From the NCBI RefSeq assembly GCF_932526225.1, contig NC_064036.1, positions 8,439,519 to 8,503,518 of the forward strand: a stretch of 64,000 bases of DNA. The letters are read 5' to 3'. A program made the position numbers and the translations under genes. Of this stretch, positions 1 to 11,622 are shown in pieces. Every line of letters begins with the position of its first letter. Position 1 is the stretch's first letter. The notes under the pieces are model-generated. The model saw only the letters and a program-made list of their open reading frames with translations, was not told the DNA's origin and made no database searches. The stretch comes from Nematostella vectensis. Taxonomy: Eukaryota; Cnidaria; Anthozoa; Actiniaria; Edwardsiidae.

Positions 1-406
1 TATAATTTTTTTTTTATCGAAAAATATTATCAATTTCTGCTGTTATCATAAAGTGTCTCTCGGACTATTTGGTTTATATTTCTTGGGGACAAAAAATTTG
101 ATCCTTTATCAATATTTTAGTTTTTCTTCTAGTTCTCTTGCATTGGCTAGTGATAGTTTCATCAGCATTAGATGCAGGGACTCAACATTAAACTTGCATT
201 AAAACTTTTGTTTCATTTAGCCATATCATTAAAAGTTTAGCACAAGTTCTAGTTATGTCAAAACTTGCAAAAAGCCAAGATGTGTCAGATATGGCACCTT
301 AGAGCTGGATGCTTTCAGCACAATATGTTCTACAACGGTAACCCATACTCTATACTCTAACATACTCTCTAACTGCAGAAACATGCATAACATTACAAGA
401 CCATAC

Positions 407-3400
407 CATGTATGCTTGGTTTCCACCACCAACCACAAACCCAAAGTCTTCCTTCAAGTCAAGCAGGACACGTCTTATCAAACCACAGCAGTCCAGGAAC
501 AAAGGGGAGTCGTAATGAGGTGCTATGACACAAATATTCCACTTCAAAATATGCCTTTTACAGTAAGTCTTTGTTTGTGGTTAAAATGATGAACATGGGG
601 AGGGTGCTCCCCTGTAATAGAAACAAATTTCAAGGATAATAGATAAAAATGTGTTGCAGGGTAGAGAAATAGGGTTGCCATAAATTTAATTATTACTGGG
701 CTCCCTGTGCTTCTGTGTTTTTCTTCTTATAAAATTATAAGGAAATGACCAGTTAGGCGTGACTATGTCCCCTATCTTCTCATTTTTTTCATGCCCCTGT
801 GTATTGTGCCGCCCCTACTACATAGATTTACAATGTCTGTTCTGACCTTGATGTAATGTTCATAACATGTTACAATGACAGATGATCTGACCCTACACTA
901 ATTTGAGAGGGTTCTTGATTTTAATAATGTTTTTAATAATTATTATGATTGTAATAATGATTTTAATAAGTTTTTGGTTTTAATAATGTAGGAAGAAGAA
1001 ATTTTTTTATATGTTTTTATTTACAGAACAGACACCTAATACTAGTTCGACAGTGGGACCTTGATGAATCAAACTGACCAATTGAGCTTCCAGCTACAGT
1101 TACTCAAACGGGGGGGGGGGGGGGGGGGGTTAGGCATTATATACCATATTTGTGAGCCCGTTTCCCATCATTTTTTTTTTGCTTTTTTATCACTCTAGAA
1201 CTTTGTAAATCGGGATATTTCCACATAAGCTTGCAGGAATGCGTGTTTACTACGATTTTGCTGGCAGCCATCTTGGAAAGGGAGCCTAAGCCCCAACGTT
1301 TTAGAATATCACAGGTCTCCTGCATGCAAGTAATTACCTGTAATTCAGTTTCTAACTGCGAGGGGTATTTAATAAACAAATCTATCTTTGCTCACCCCTG
1401 GCTCTTTTGGACCATTTAGAAAAAAGACAGCCATTCTTTGATATTGAACTTCTAAATAACACTTCTAAACATAACACTTCGAAAATTTGTCATTAAAGAC
1501 TTTGTTATACAATGGGACACTTAAATCTGCGTTTTGGTATTTTAAGGAATAATTGTTGTATTTTTATTTTCTGACGAGCATCCCTATCACTTTTCACTCT
1601 TACCCTGAAGAACCCTCATCCCCCAAAACTCGAACTGTTTTTCTTTTCCTTGAGTGTTAAAGTCAACAGGGCTCCACTAAATCTGCTGTATGTTTAATAA
1701 TGAGTACACTTACAGTCTGGACTATGATACCGCTTCGCATATGGAACTCCAAAGTATTTTTTCACCCCTTCCAAAAACTTGAAACGAAGTGAATTCATTC
1801 TTTCTGGGTCTTGCCTGGATATCTTAGCTTTCTCTTCCATTGTTTTTGCTATTTTGAACTCTTTCTGTAAAAACAACCACATTGTATATGATACTGAGTG
1901 ACTGAGGGGTGATCAAAGACATAGTACACCCCAGCGGGGGTGATTGTCGACAAAATCAATTTTAACATTAAGGGATAGCACTTTGGGTGTGGTCAACAGA
2001 AATTCTTACTCCTCAGAGATAGCAAATTGGGAGTGATAGTAAGAATTTTGTTACCCCAAAGAGATAGCAGAATTGAAAAAACTCCTTCAACACCCCCTAA
2101 AGGGATAGCAGTTTGGAGGCTTTATTAAGTTTCAAAGTAGGCTGTTGAAATTGATAAGTAGGGAGTGGAAATTATTATTAGCAGGTGCTTGTAAAATAGT
2201 AGCTGGTGGTTCCGTCAGCCGTCAGGCCTAAATGAAACCTGTGCAGTCTGTCGAAATATTATATCCTAAAAGATAGGTTGATCACCCCAGTCTATATGGA
2301 GTGAGTCCCCCCCTCCCCCGGATGCACAAATAACAAAACACATAACATAGATTGCTAGTGGTGCACATAAACAGTCTGCTTTCAATAAGCTTAAATACAA
2401 GATTTTATTTTATTGGGAAGTCGAGAATAGCCTTTGTAGCTGTTTTTTTTTATACTGTATATAGTAGATTTGCAAAGCATGTAGTCACTGCAAATTAAGT
2501 ATGAAGAGGATATCATGTTTGGCCATATAACGAAGCATTAAGCTTATATTCCATTGTTTTACACACGACTGATGTAAGAGAAATCGTACGTAAGTAACTT
2601 AAGTTAATTCCCTTGAAATAGTTCTACAACCCAGAATTTTTTTAAACTTGGCATAAACAATATTGAAGTTAAGGGCTTTCAAAAAATGTAATAAAAAAAA
2701 TGGGGGTACCGACCTCATTTTCACAACAGAGGGGCGTAGAGTTGACGCGTTTTTACTGATCGCGCAAGAAAAAATTCCAACTCTTAGTTTTCAAAAAGAG
2801 TGCCTATAGTCTTTAGAAAATTAAGTTCTGTTTGTCGAGCTGCCAAAATCCGATCTCCTAAACAATAACCCGTAGTAGCTAATGTTCAAAACAAATCACA
2901 TTTTAAAAGATCGCACTAAAAGACATTGTCGTCGCCACTATTCATATGGTAAAAGCGCCATTTTGAAGTGATTTTACAGCTTTTCAGAGAAATAACAAAA
3001 CTTCTACAACCCAACTTTTTTTCTTCTTTCAGTATATCATTTTTCCGTATATTTTTAACTATCTGAGCAAATAAAAAATGGGGGTAACCGACTTCGTTTT
3101 TCTGTCAAAGCAATTTAAAAAAACGCGCGACTTTTGCTGTGTTTTCTTGTACAACTGTGGCGCGCGCGCGCACTCACACAATTCAAGGGAATTACCTTAG
3201 TTAAATTGTACGACTCTTTATGCACGTAGAGATGCTTTATTCGATGATGATCGATTGAACTGCGGTAGGTTACTTTGCTTCAACAATAACACAAGAAAAT
3301 ATATACATGGAAGTTCTTTTCTTATTACTTATAACTTATAATTAAGCTTAATAAGTAACTTAAGGTAACGTTATCAACAACAGTAGGGTTCTTTCTATGG

Positions 3401-3581
3401 CCTCATTCCCGACGACCGAAGACCGTTTTTAGAAGAGTAAAATTCGACAGCGTTAAATAGATAAAGGCTATACGTGTACCTGTCGGCTTTTACGGAACTT
3501 CTCGAATGCTTCTTGTAGATTCGAGTTCTTGTTTCCATCGCCAGGAATGTCCATAACTATCGGTTTGCATCTGTTGGCCAT
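407..3581 (-). CDS. NlpC/P60-like cysteine-hydrolase-family protein, 5' part (3 exons; continues past window start)
   Basis: Exons on the minus strand: 3480-3581 (ATG at 3581, 34 codons), 1714-1864, 407-522. Junctions are phase-consistent with good sites (CAG/GTACAC; TTACAG before 1864; ACT/GTAAGT; ATAG before 522; ATG/GTATGG). The protein starts MANRCKPIVMDIPGDG, then a Lys/Glu-rich helix, then KKYFGVPYAKRYH, then a segment with LDCCGLIRR. LDCCGL resembles the DCSGL catalytic-Cys motif of NlpC/P60 (papain-like) enzymes, and I recall uncharacterised fish and cnidarian proteins with the same layout (MDxPGDG start, YFGVPY, FLDCCGL). The catalytic His region should lie in exons left of position 1. 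Substrate is unknown; such proteins in animals are poorly studied. The gene is divergent from the CDCA3-like gene. The exon chain is strong; the enzymatic role is inference. Confidence 0.75.
2595..3203. repeat. Inverted-repeat element with internal direct duplication
   Basis: Ends are imperfect inverted repeats: AACTTAAGTTAATTCCCTTG at the left and, on the opposite strand at the right, AACTAAGGTAATTCCCTTG. Inside, two related segments start CTACAACCCA (about 2622 and 3004) and each reaches a GGGGGTA(A)CCGAC motif (about 2702 and 3080), so the core is a diverged direct duplication of about 380 bp. It sits in intron 1 of the NlpC/P60-like gene. No coding frame is seen, so it is probably a non-autonomous DNA element. 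Confidence 0.55.
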
Positions 3582-4020
3582 GTTTTCCTTCAAAGGAGAT
3601 CGACTGTTGAGCACCAAACATGCCATTAAAATGTAGAGAAAACACCTCGTTGTAAAATAAAAGCTCTATCAAAAAGCCGATTGGTGTAACTGTCCAAGGC
3701 TCAAGAAGTCTTTGCTATTCAACGGTTGGGGACCCGAACATAAACATCCTTGGTAAGCTAGCAACAAGGACCGTGCAATCAGAAACCAGCATTCTCCCGC
3801 AGGGAAATACAATCACTTCCGGTTAAATTGCTTGTACCGTTTCCGGTTCTGAAAAAGACGCTTGTGATTGTCTAGGAAATTTTGATTATTTTGAAGTGAA
3901 TATCTGAAACCTTCATAACGTTTCTTCTTATCTGTCGAGTTAAGATAAGCAAATTTACCTCAACAACACATGTTGTCCCCCACGCACGCGGGCTGCTACA
4001 GGCTGAAATAGCGTTCTCTG

Positions 4021-4061
4021 ATTGGTTACCAAGATGCAACAGAGGGATATTTAAATTTGAA
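4021..4061 (+). promoter_or_regulatory. Inverted CCAAT box plus CHR-like element upstream of the CDCA3-like gene
   Basis: ATTGG (inverted CCAAT, NF-Y type) lies at 4021-4025 and TTTGAA (cell-cycle genes homology region, CHR) at 4056-4061, about 31 bp apart and about 100 bp before the start codon. In vertebrates this NF-Y plus CHR layout marks G2/M genes controlled by DREAM/MMB, CDCA3 among them. The match is by motif only; both motifs are short and could occur by chance. Confidence 0.45.
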
Positions 4062-4164
4062 ACCTCTAACGACTTCACAGTTTGATTATTCGTTCCATCC
4101 AAGACAGTGGTCGTCTGAAATTTGCTTGCTAGGATTTAACTCGCTTCACAAGATTCTCCTAAAT

Positions 4165-4857
4165 ATGGGAGCTCAAGAAAGCAAGAAATGGCATGAAATG
4201 GTGCCTGAAACGCCAGAGATGAACAGGGAAGTTTCTGATGTAAAAGACTTCGATGATCCTCGGTCACCGACAGTGTACTTCGATCGCACACCGATTCATC
4301 TACAAGATTACGAAAACTCACCTCAAAACATTGAGCTTCACACTCAGCAAGACCCAAGATCACCGACTGTTTGTGTAGCAAGAACACCTCTCCCACAAAC
4401 CAAACAAAAAGATGAGCTCGATGGGAAAGACGAAGTCTTCATAACACGCACTCGTAGCAACTCTGAACCAACATCACCGACGACAGCAGACAAAGAGGAC
4501 GTTTCCCTCTCTCCTGAAGCACCACTCACCAGAAAAGATCGTAAATGCCTACTGAAGCAGACCAAAAGTCCTTCGGATGTCAAACGCAAAAGTAAAGCTT
4601 CTAGAAGACAGTCTGTTCCTCAGAAACTATTCAACGATTCCCGGGTCGCTCCTGTGACCAGGTCTCCGCTAGTCGCTCGAAACTTCTCTGAAGGAAGTGA
4701 CCTCGGATACAATGCTAAGTCCAAGAAGTTCACATTTGTTCCAAAGAAAGGCGGTTTCGTTTATGAGGACCTCTGTTCTGGCAAAGAGAATGCCACATCG
4801 TACTCCAACCCCGCGCTCAGTGCCACACCAGCTATAAACCCTTTGGCGGTTGTTTGA
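4165..4857 (+). CDS. CDCA3/Tome-1-like cell-cycle protein (single exon, 230 aa)
   Basis: The start is set at ATG 4165 (MGAQESKK) rather than the longer in-frame ATG at 4057, because vertebrate CDCA3 also begins MG and 4057 overlaps the promoter CHR motif. Two copies of DPRSPTV followed by RTP (about residues 31-43 and 63-75) match the paired DPRSP...RTP motifs of CDCA3. A KEN box (residues 207-209) lies near the C terminus, as in CDCA3, and fits APC/C-Cdh1-dependent destruction. The middle is Ser/Pro/Lys-rich with many SP/TP sites, fitting CDK phosphorylation. CDCA3 (trigger of mitotic entry) is described as promoting Wee1 turnover; the same role here is inference. The human gene has introns, this one does not. 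Poly(A) signals AATAAA at 5147-5152 and 5278-5283. Confidence 0.82.
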   Translation: MGAQESKKWHEMVPETPEMNREVSDVKDFDDPRSPTVYFDRTPIHLQDYENSPQNIELHTQQDPRSPTVCVARTPLPQTKQKDELDGKDEVFITRTRSNSEPTSPTTADKEDVSLSPEAPLTRKDRKCLLKQTKSPSDVKRKSKASRRQSVPQKLFNDSRVAPVTRSPLVARNFSEGSDLGYNAKSKKFTFVPKKGGFVYEDLCSGKENATSYSNPALSATPAINPLAVV

Positions 4858-5709
4858 AGACGAGAAATCTACGCTCGACCCTTAACTAAAGTGTATATTT
4901 GGGAGGCATAAAGAGAACTTATTCAAGCCGAAAAGATAAGAAATTATAGCAGCGGCTAATTTCTATAAAGAAACATTTTACTTAAAGTAAAGACGTCTAC
5001 GTAAAACTGTTAACATGAAAACTATCAAAAACGAAAAAGCTGAAAGATATTAATAAACTGTCTTAGCCCAATTTATAATAATTTGGTAGACCAAGAGTGG
5101 TTTTCATGAACTGACGAAATATGTGAAAGCGTGTCTGAACAAGGTAAATAAAAGCGACTTCATTTCTGCAACAAAATTAGGTGGGTATATAAGGGGTGTA
5201 ACATTAAAATATAGTGTATATAGTATGCATTTTGTTCTATTTTATTGAGTTTGATGTAAATACATATTCCTTTTGAAAATAAAATTATATAAGGGTTATT
5301 TTTTGTTCGGTTATTCATACCCAGAGGCAAATAGCCTGATAGTCAGGCCATTTGAAGTAAATACCAGGAAGCAATTTTATTTTTCTTGTCCAACTTTTGA
5401 AAAATAAAATCGCTGTACCCAGGCTGAGGCAAGCATCCACACTCATGTGACTGTAATTTCTTATTTCCACCTGCACAGGTGAATCTCCAAAAAAGTAAAA
5501 TATTTTACAACATGTTTTTATGGACCACAACCTTAAAAATAGTTCTTGCTGCCAGCTTGTTACAATAATGCAAGATATACTGCAAATTGTATGTGAACAT
5601 TCAGGATTTGACTACAGCCTAAGGTTCCTGTGGATTGTGACTCCAAAACAAGCATTAAAATTGTAGCACCAGAGTTTAGACCTTTGTACAATAATAAAAA
5701 ACTACAACA
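4858..5709. other. Shared 3' space of two convergent genes
   Basis: 3' UTR of the CDCA3-like gene, with AATAAA at 5147 and 5278, meets the 3' UTR of the minus-strand UPF0488 gene, with a minus-strand AATAAA at 5376-5381. The two transcripts may overlap here. No further coding segment is seen. Confidence 0.5.
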
Positions 5710-8700
5710 TTACTCTGGCAAATTAAAGTTAAATTTAAAGCTGTCTGTTCCTGATGCATTAAAATTCCATGATGTAGATGATACTTCAGATGAAAACTGT
5801 AACAAACAAATAAGACCATGACTAAGCTTAGTGAGATTGGGCTAAAAAAAATTGTTTTTCTTTATGGCTTTTGCAATTAGGCAAAAGGTTTGCTACTGAC
5901 AACTGATTAGTATTCAGTGGGGCATCAGCCACAACCAAAAGATGTCTTGGAATCTGGTCCTGGGAATGAAATACTTACTTTAACATCAGATACAGGTCCG
6001 GGCTGATCTTTGTTTTTAATAACCTTGATCACAACACTTTTCTGTTCTGCTTTTGGTACAGCATATGCTTTGACTGATTTTCTTTCTAATAAAAGAAGTC
6101 AAGTTGAGGATACAAATTAATAAACACCAATTTCCTAGGACATAGATAAAATTTCAGCTGTGTAGTGTTTTGATGATTCTTGAAGTAGGGATGTGATTAA
6201 CAAGAAAGAATCATGATGTTTTCCCAGAGGAAAAGACAATCTGTCCTTCTGGAGGCAGCCCAACCATATGCTTTTATGGGGCATTATATAAATACTGTAA
6301 TAAGCAGTCAACTGTACTTTGTTCTTTTTACAACCTTATTAATAAGGAATAATCTTACCTTTTCCAGAATAAGTCTTTAGATCATCAGCCATTTTCTTCC
6401 TGTAGTCTCCAAACACAGAAAACATGATCTGTCTTTTTTTGGGCTGAAAAGGGTAAATTCAGAGTTTAGTAAAGTTAAAGCCACATTGTCCAGTTTACTT
6501 CCAGTCGATTACCTAACAATATCCAATGGTTTTTAACGGAAAACGTGAAAAATATTTCAAAATATTGAAAGCAGTGTGTCTATTGGAAGTTTCTTTGTCC
6601 AGTTTACTTCCGGTCGATTACCTAACAATATCCGATGATTTTTAACGGAAAACGTGAAAAATATTTCAAAATATTGAAAGCAGTGTGTCTATTGGAAGTT
6701 TCTTTGAGGATGTGATTGATAATTTAGAGCGGATGGTCTGTTTAATATCTCGGATTTTAATAGATTCTTTTAGCGGCTGAGGTTTCCGTCGGACCTCCGG
6801 AAGTAAACTGGTGACAATGCGGCTTTAAGGTTACGGGGTGCTTTCAGCCTGCGGGACGCCGAAAAACCCAAAGTGTCAAGGAAAAATGCTGATATGCGCA
6901 TCAGATTAAATCGAATATGCTCATGTTATATGTCGTTGTAAAGCTTAATAAATGGGAAATACGATGATAATCCTTTTTGTTTTTAGGTTTGATGAAATGC
7001 TTTATTTTTAATGGGTTTAATCATGCGCTTGTTTTCAGCCAATCACATCCCTTTAAAACCCTAATGTGTCTAAACTATCTGGAAAGATCTTTAAGTTTTA
7101 TGGCTTATGTCAATCACCATGTACACACCTACCAAACTGTGTTCAGCTTTTGAGATATTTTTCTTTGTTCCTATGCAAATTTGAGTCAAATTCATAGGAC
7201 TAAATAATTTCCAGGTGACACGACACTGGAGGACATAAAATATGATCCGCTCAAAATCTCTCAAAAGCCGAACACAGTATCACTCTTGAATAAATAATGT
7301 AGCCTGTTGTTAAATTTTGCGGTCATAGCTCTTATACTTTACGCACATTAGGGTTTTGGAGTTTAGAAATGCAAGCGAATCCAAAGCCCAGAAAATCGCT
7401 GTTGTAAGTTCTTGGAGAGTGCGACACCTACTTGAGTTATCTGTCAACGAGGTGATCATTTCATCAGCTCTAGATAAACAGACTGGTCAATAAGGGGCAA
7501 AAACACAGTCATTACAGGGAGTTTCGAATTTCGCCAAGAGAAAAACAAGTGACAAGCAAGAATTCCTGCACAAACAGGGAAGACAAGGAAAAGCTGTGGT
7601 CATGCGAAACCAGGAAAGCACGGCTGAGACCGGTAGCAAATAGGTCAGGTTTTTCGCAATTTTGTGAAATGTACTAGACAAATCGTAACTAAAGATTTCA
7701 TCTCAATGTTATGATTTTGGAAACAATGAGGCATTCTTCGCCGATGACCTTGAAGCAGGTTGTAGGGACAAACCAATACAAGAGAAGCCAACAAGAAGAT
7801 TGTCCTTTTAGGGAGATCTTTCATATAGAAGTCTTCACCCTCGTTTTACTTCAGACTTCCGCCTTTTTCGTTTATCCATCGGTATTTATTTCGGAACAGT
7901 AGTAGAACTTTCAGCAAGACGAAGGAAATGAATTTGAGATTTTTGAAGTCACGATTTACGGGTAAAAACAGTATGCTAATTAACTATAACCGAAGGTCCC
8001 GGATGTAGGGCACACAGTGTTCTAGTAAGTGATAAGAGGATTAAAGGATTAAAACACCTTGATGCTTACACAAAGTCTTCAAGCAAAATTTATATCAAGA
8101 AGATAATAAAAATCCAAACATTTGTCTTTGCCATAATAAAGGTAATGTAGTAGGGAATTTAAAGATGCCAAAATATTTTTTTAGATAGAATTTTCACTTC
8201 AAGGCACCCTGTAACCTTAACCCAGAGACTAAATGACAAAGCAGATATAGTGATGCATCAACCATAGCTTGTACATTTGCCTAAGGCATGACTGTAGAAC
8301 AGTTATACAAAAAGATTTTAAAAACCAAATGCATGCAGACTAAAAGGCACTTACCATTGGTGTTTTTGATGATTTCAAGTTGTTTACCATGTGCTGAGTA
8401 TGCAAAGCTGCAAAAAAAATCAGCTTATTCCCATAATTTTTTTTGATAAACCTTTCAGCAGGAGCATAGGCCAACATAATTAAAAAAATAATAATTTCTA
8501 AAAAATATAATAGTTTGTCAAGAATTTTCCTCATCAACACAACTCACTTTTCACACAGGTGTTGTGCCTGCCACGTGTCTCACAGATTAAATTACCACAT
8601 AACTCCTATGGAAGATATTCACCTGTTTTTTTGTCAGTTTTCTGGCATAATAGTCCAAGCTCCATCTGCTCTATGCACCATGCTAACTCATCCTCTAACA

Positions 8701-10281
8701 ATTCTTGGGGACTCTAAAAAGTCGACACATTCAAAATTTCAAAGAGATCATACAAAACCTTAAAGATCTTTAAGTCTTTCATTACTATTATGCCCTGAGA
8801 CGCCTGTAAAATATAGGCCCAACTCCAAAACGTCAAAAATGCAAACTATTTTGCATGCCTGCACTGCATCATGGGAGTCTTTGAAACACCTTGACAGACA
8901 GGCGGGCAATCTCCTCCCCAAGAAACAGTTTTTTTATAAGTCTCTTTGCCCCGAAGCCAAACAAAACATTTTCAGGTCCAAGGAACCCGGAATAAGCCTG
9001 AAAACAATTTTTGAATAAGGTTGGGTAGCAAAGATGGCCAACATTGGAGAGTATGAGGCCATTCACTAGAAAATTCCTTTCTAACTTGGTGAAGCCCAGA
9101 CAAGGAATTATCCCATTGAATCAACCTCAGCATGCAAACATCCATAAGCACAGCATTAATTATGCCCAAATAGACTTTATGATGTCCTAAGGCACTCTCC
9201 AGCTGTAATTTTTAAGCAAATTACAAGCAAAACTGTTGTAAGCAACAGGCTGAAGCAGTGCCGTCGCTAGAAAGAAAAGACACCGCAGTGCATTGTTGGA
9301 AACTTCAAGGCATACCGTCTTGGGTAAGCGGTAGCTTAGCTTAACTGGTAGTGTTGGACTTGAAATAGGTGGGGAGGTTTCTGTTTTCAGTCTGTTTTTC
9401 TTACAATTTTGCTCAAAAGTATCCAGGAGTGAAACAGTTAAAAACCTAAATCCTATAAGAATATTTTGTTATCATTTACAACATGATGATAATTTATCCA
9501 AACTTATTTTGACTAAAATATCAGGAAGGAGGAATAAATTACAAGAATGTTAGACCAAAAACCTCCAGTTTGGTTTGTTGCTTTGGCTAGGAGCTTTTAA
9601 TTTAAAAAAAATGCTAATAAATTTATGTTGAGCCAATCCATTTTTTAGTTCTGAAGGTTGACTTTTATGTGCATAGTTGTCTTTGCTTGTTAAAGTTAAA
9701 GCTTGCATTCACACAAAGTACCTTATTCACTTCCTCTTGTACTGTATTTTCAGGCTTGGTGTCCTGTTTTAGAAGAAAACTCATTTTGGGTTACAATAAT
9801 AACTATCATTTAGGGTAGCAAATAATAGTTTTAGAAGAAAAACAAATTTTGGTCATAAAAATAGCTATCATTAGCGGTAGCAAATAAATTTCCAAAAGTG
9901 CAGCACTGGAATTATGACACCAATGATGTTTGAAGCAACTCTTTGCTATTCATGGTAGCCTTATTTGTTCGGTTTTTTTAACACAGATGCAGGGCATTTA
10001 GAGCAAATTGTGAATCCTGTAGCTTAGACTTGATATAAAATCAATCTTACTAAGATTTACCACTAGCAGAAAGTACTTATTGATCCATAGGGGGGGGGGG
10101 GGGCGCGTTGTAAACAGCACGTTCTTTTATTGCAAAATTCCTTCTACTGACTTACGTCTTGTCGTTGTTCTTGTTTTTTCCTCTTAGCTGCTTCTTTCTT
10201 CTTTTTGTTCCTTCTCTGTTTAGCGGTCAGTTCTTGGCTACTATCATTTTGTTTTTCGCCCGTAGTAGTTTCGTCCGCCAT
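5710..10281 (-). CDS. UPF0488 protein, C8orf33 homologue (7 exons, 196 aa)
   Basis: Exons: 10156-10281 (ATG 10281), 9722-9763, 8623-8713, 8355-8407, 6359-6443, 5979-6085, 5710-5796 (TAA). All junctions are GT-AG and in phase. The N terminus is acidic, then a Lys/Arg-rich helix (about residues 21-42). The conserved core reads DELAWCIEQMELGL, matching the WCVEQLELGL block of human C8orf33, followed by KKRQIMFSVFGDYRKKM, matching its KRQLMHSLFGDYR block. The C terminus FKFNFN matches the human FRFNFF end. Length is close to the human protein (about 229 aa). Molecular function is unknown; the basic helix suggests nucleic-acid or nuclear binding, which is inference. It is divergent from the SOCS-box gene and convergent with the CDCA3-like gene. 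Intron 4 carries a TTAA-flanked MITE. Confidence 0.88.
6475..6828. mobile_element. TTAA-flanked MITE (piggyBac-like), copy 1, with internal 109-bp duplication
   Basis: TTAA is at both ends (6475-6478, 6825-6828). Ends are inverted repeats starting AGCC(A/G)CATTGTC with CAGTTTACTTCC inside. The first about 109 bp after the left end occur twice in tandem (from 6487 and from 6596), so this copy is about 100 bp longer than the copy at 48413. No transposase is encoded. It lies in intron 4 of the UPF0488 gene. Confidence 0.72.
7055..7357. repeat. Nested foldback element
   Basis: Outer inverted repeat: AAAACCCTAATGTG at 7055 and its complement ending at 7357. Nested inside is a second inverted repeat: ACTGTGTTCAGCTTTTGAGA at 7136 and its near-complement ending at 7278. 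No coding frame; a MITE-like structure or two nested insertions in the UPF0488 intron. Confidence 0.6.
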
Positions 10282-10285
10282 CTTG
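10275..10285 (-). promoter_or_regulatory. YY1-like site overlapping the UPF0488 start codon
   Basis: On the minus strand CAAGATGGCGG spans the initiator ATG. This is the YY1 consensus, known in many animal genes to overlap the translation start and to position transcription initiation. Motif match only. Confidence 0.4.
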
Positions 10286-10464
10286 AAATTTAGACGAAAG
10301 AGACTAGTGACTAAAAATATTTAAAAACCAATCAAAATGCTCCGTACTTTAACCAATCACAGCTCGTCTAAAAGACAGCTGAGTGATGTAAGACAAAAAT
10401 ATCGTTTTGTTATTGTTTTGATCATAGACTCGCGCGCCAAATAGCTCAACTCCATCAGAAGAAA
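10282..10464. promoter_or_regulatory. Bidirectional promoter between UPF0488 and SOCS-box genes
   Basis: Only 183 bp separate the two divergent start codons. The segment holds two CCAAT boxes (AACCAATCAAAA near 10327 and AACCAATCACAG near 10351) and no obvious TATA box, the usual layout of short animal bidirectional promoters. Confidence 0.5.
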
Positions 10465-11622
10465 ATGACCCACTTTTTTGATATTTCTCAGCAAACAGAC
10501 AATTTTACGTTTGAATGGAATGAGTCTTATGGTGAGTGCGAGGATTGTAACAGAATAACTGCCGAATGGCAGCTGAATCAGTGTCAATTCGGGTTCTGTG
10601 GCCGGTTTTTCTGTAGCGATTGTGGCTATCGCTGAGAAAGATGCAAGGACTCAAACCCCCGCTCTGTGCAGCTTTGTGATTCACACGCCAGGATTGCGTA
10701 TCCTCGATGTACAAGATGTGAGAGCCGATTCTGTGACGATTGTACCAACGTTGTGGTGAAAAAGGTAGTCTAATTCTCTTTGTTCGCAGACACATACTTA
10801 CGACTTTTGTTTTGTTTTTATTGTGCGCGTAGAAACTCGCCAAAAAGGAAGATTTGCTCACCATCACCCTTTTCATGAAATTTATTTTGGTGTTGATAAA
10901 AAAAATAAAAATGAAAATTTGGTTTATGAAATGAAATGTAGTTTTTTTTATATAAATTATTCAGATGACGTGGTCAGATTGTAACGATCTGCCGAACTAA
11001 ACCAAAATACATGTCGCGCCACCATACGTTAACGTTTACCCGCCCCCTCCCCGAAAAAAATTATGCCTTGAGATAAAGTAAATGTATTAGAATTGACGTA
11101 TACTATCGATTTTGGCTTTACAGAGGATCAAAATTCTCAAAACGTTTTCGGGGAACATGCATCCCCTTGGTTTGCGCCAAAAAAAAAAAAAAAAAAAAAA
11201 ACTTGCCGCCGCAGCTTATTCTGTACCCCCGTTTTCTTGCTCCCCTCTAGTACCCCTCGGCTCCCAGTTTTTATCATTTCATATCGCATTTGACTAGTAC
11301 CTGGTCTTGATTTAAACAAACAACATGCTCTATTACCTATACACAATCTAAACATGTTCTTTTGATGCAGTGTCTGTCCTGCCTTGACAACATTTGCTCC
11401 CTTTGCATTAACAAAGAGGAACAGCACTTTTCCAACACTTGTGGAAACTGCAGTAACAAGACAATGAGACCTTTGCAGGACATGTGTCGCACATCAATCA
11501 GGAGGGCAATAAGGGCGTCGCTTGCTACACCACAAGAGGAGCTTCACCCAAAACAAATAGACATGAACATCAAACACCTTCCCATACCTTCAGTAGTGAA
11601 AAGCTTTATGCGATTTGAATGA
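10465..11622 (+). CDS. Cys-rich zinc-binding protein with C-terminal SOCS box; in-frame TGA in exon 1
   Basis: Exon 1 is 10465-10764 (AAG/GTAGTC) and exon 2 is 11371-11622 (GATGCAG before 11371), both phase 0, 183 codons with the TGA counted. The only break is TGA at 10633-10635; Cys-rich sequence in the same frame continues on both sides, so it looks like a recent nonsense change (CGA to TGA), a polymorphism, a sequencing error or, less likely, recoding. Repeated C-x2-C units are visible: CEDC, CGRFFCSDC, CTRCESRFCDDC, CLSCLDNICSLC, CGNC, suggesting several zinc knuckles. The C terminus has a complete SOCS box: BC box PLQDMCRTSI (Elongin B/C) and Cul5 box LPIP followed by SVVKSFMRFE. The likely role, if functional, is substrate adaptor of a Cullin-5 ubiquitin ligase. 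The zinc domain family is not recognised. Starting at ATG 10465 is supported by an in-frame stop at 10384. Confidence 0.7.

Noticed and set aside
5320-5530. Minus-strand open frame near the 3' end of the UPF0488 gene as its last exon
   Set aside because: The exon 5710-5796 gives the conserved FKFNFN ending and a stop in the correct phase.
9325-9400. A-box-like TAGCTTAACTGG segment
   Set aside because: No convincing B box or cloverleaf.
10633-10635. Selenocysteine reading of the TGA in the SOCS-box gene
   Set aside because: No SECIS-like element seen by eye and no known selenoprotein family; kept only as a test in the finding.
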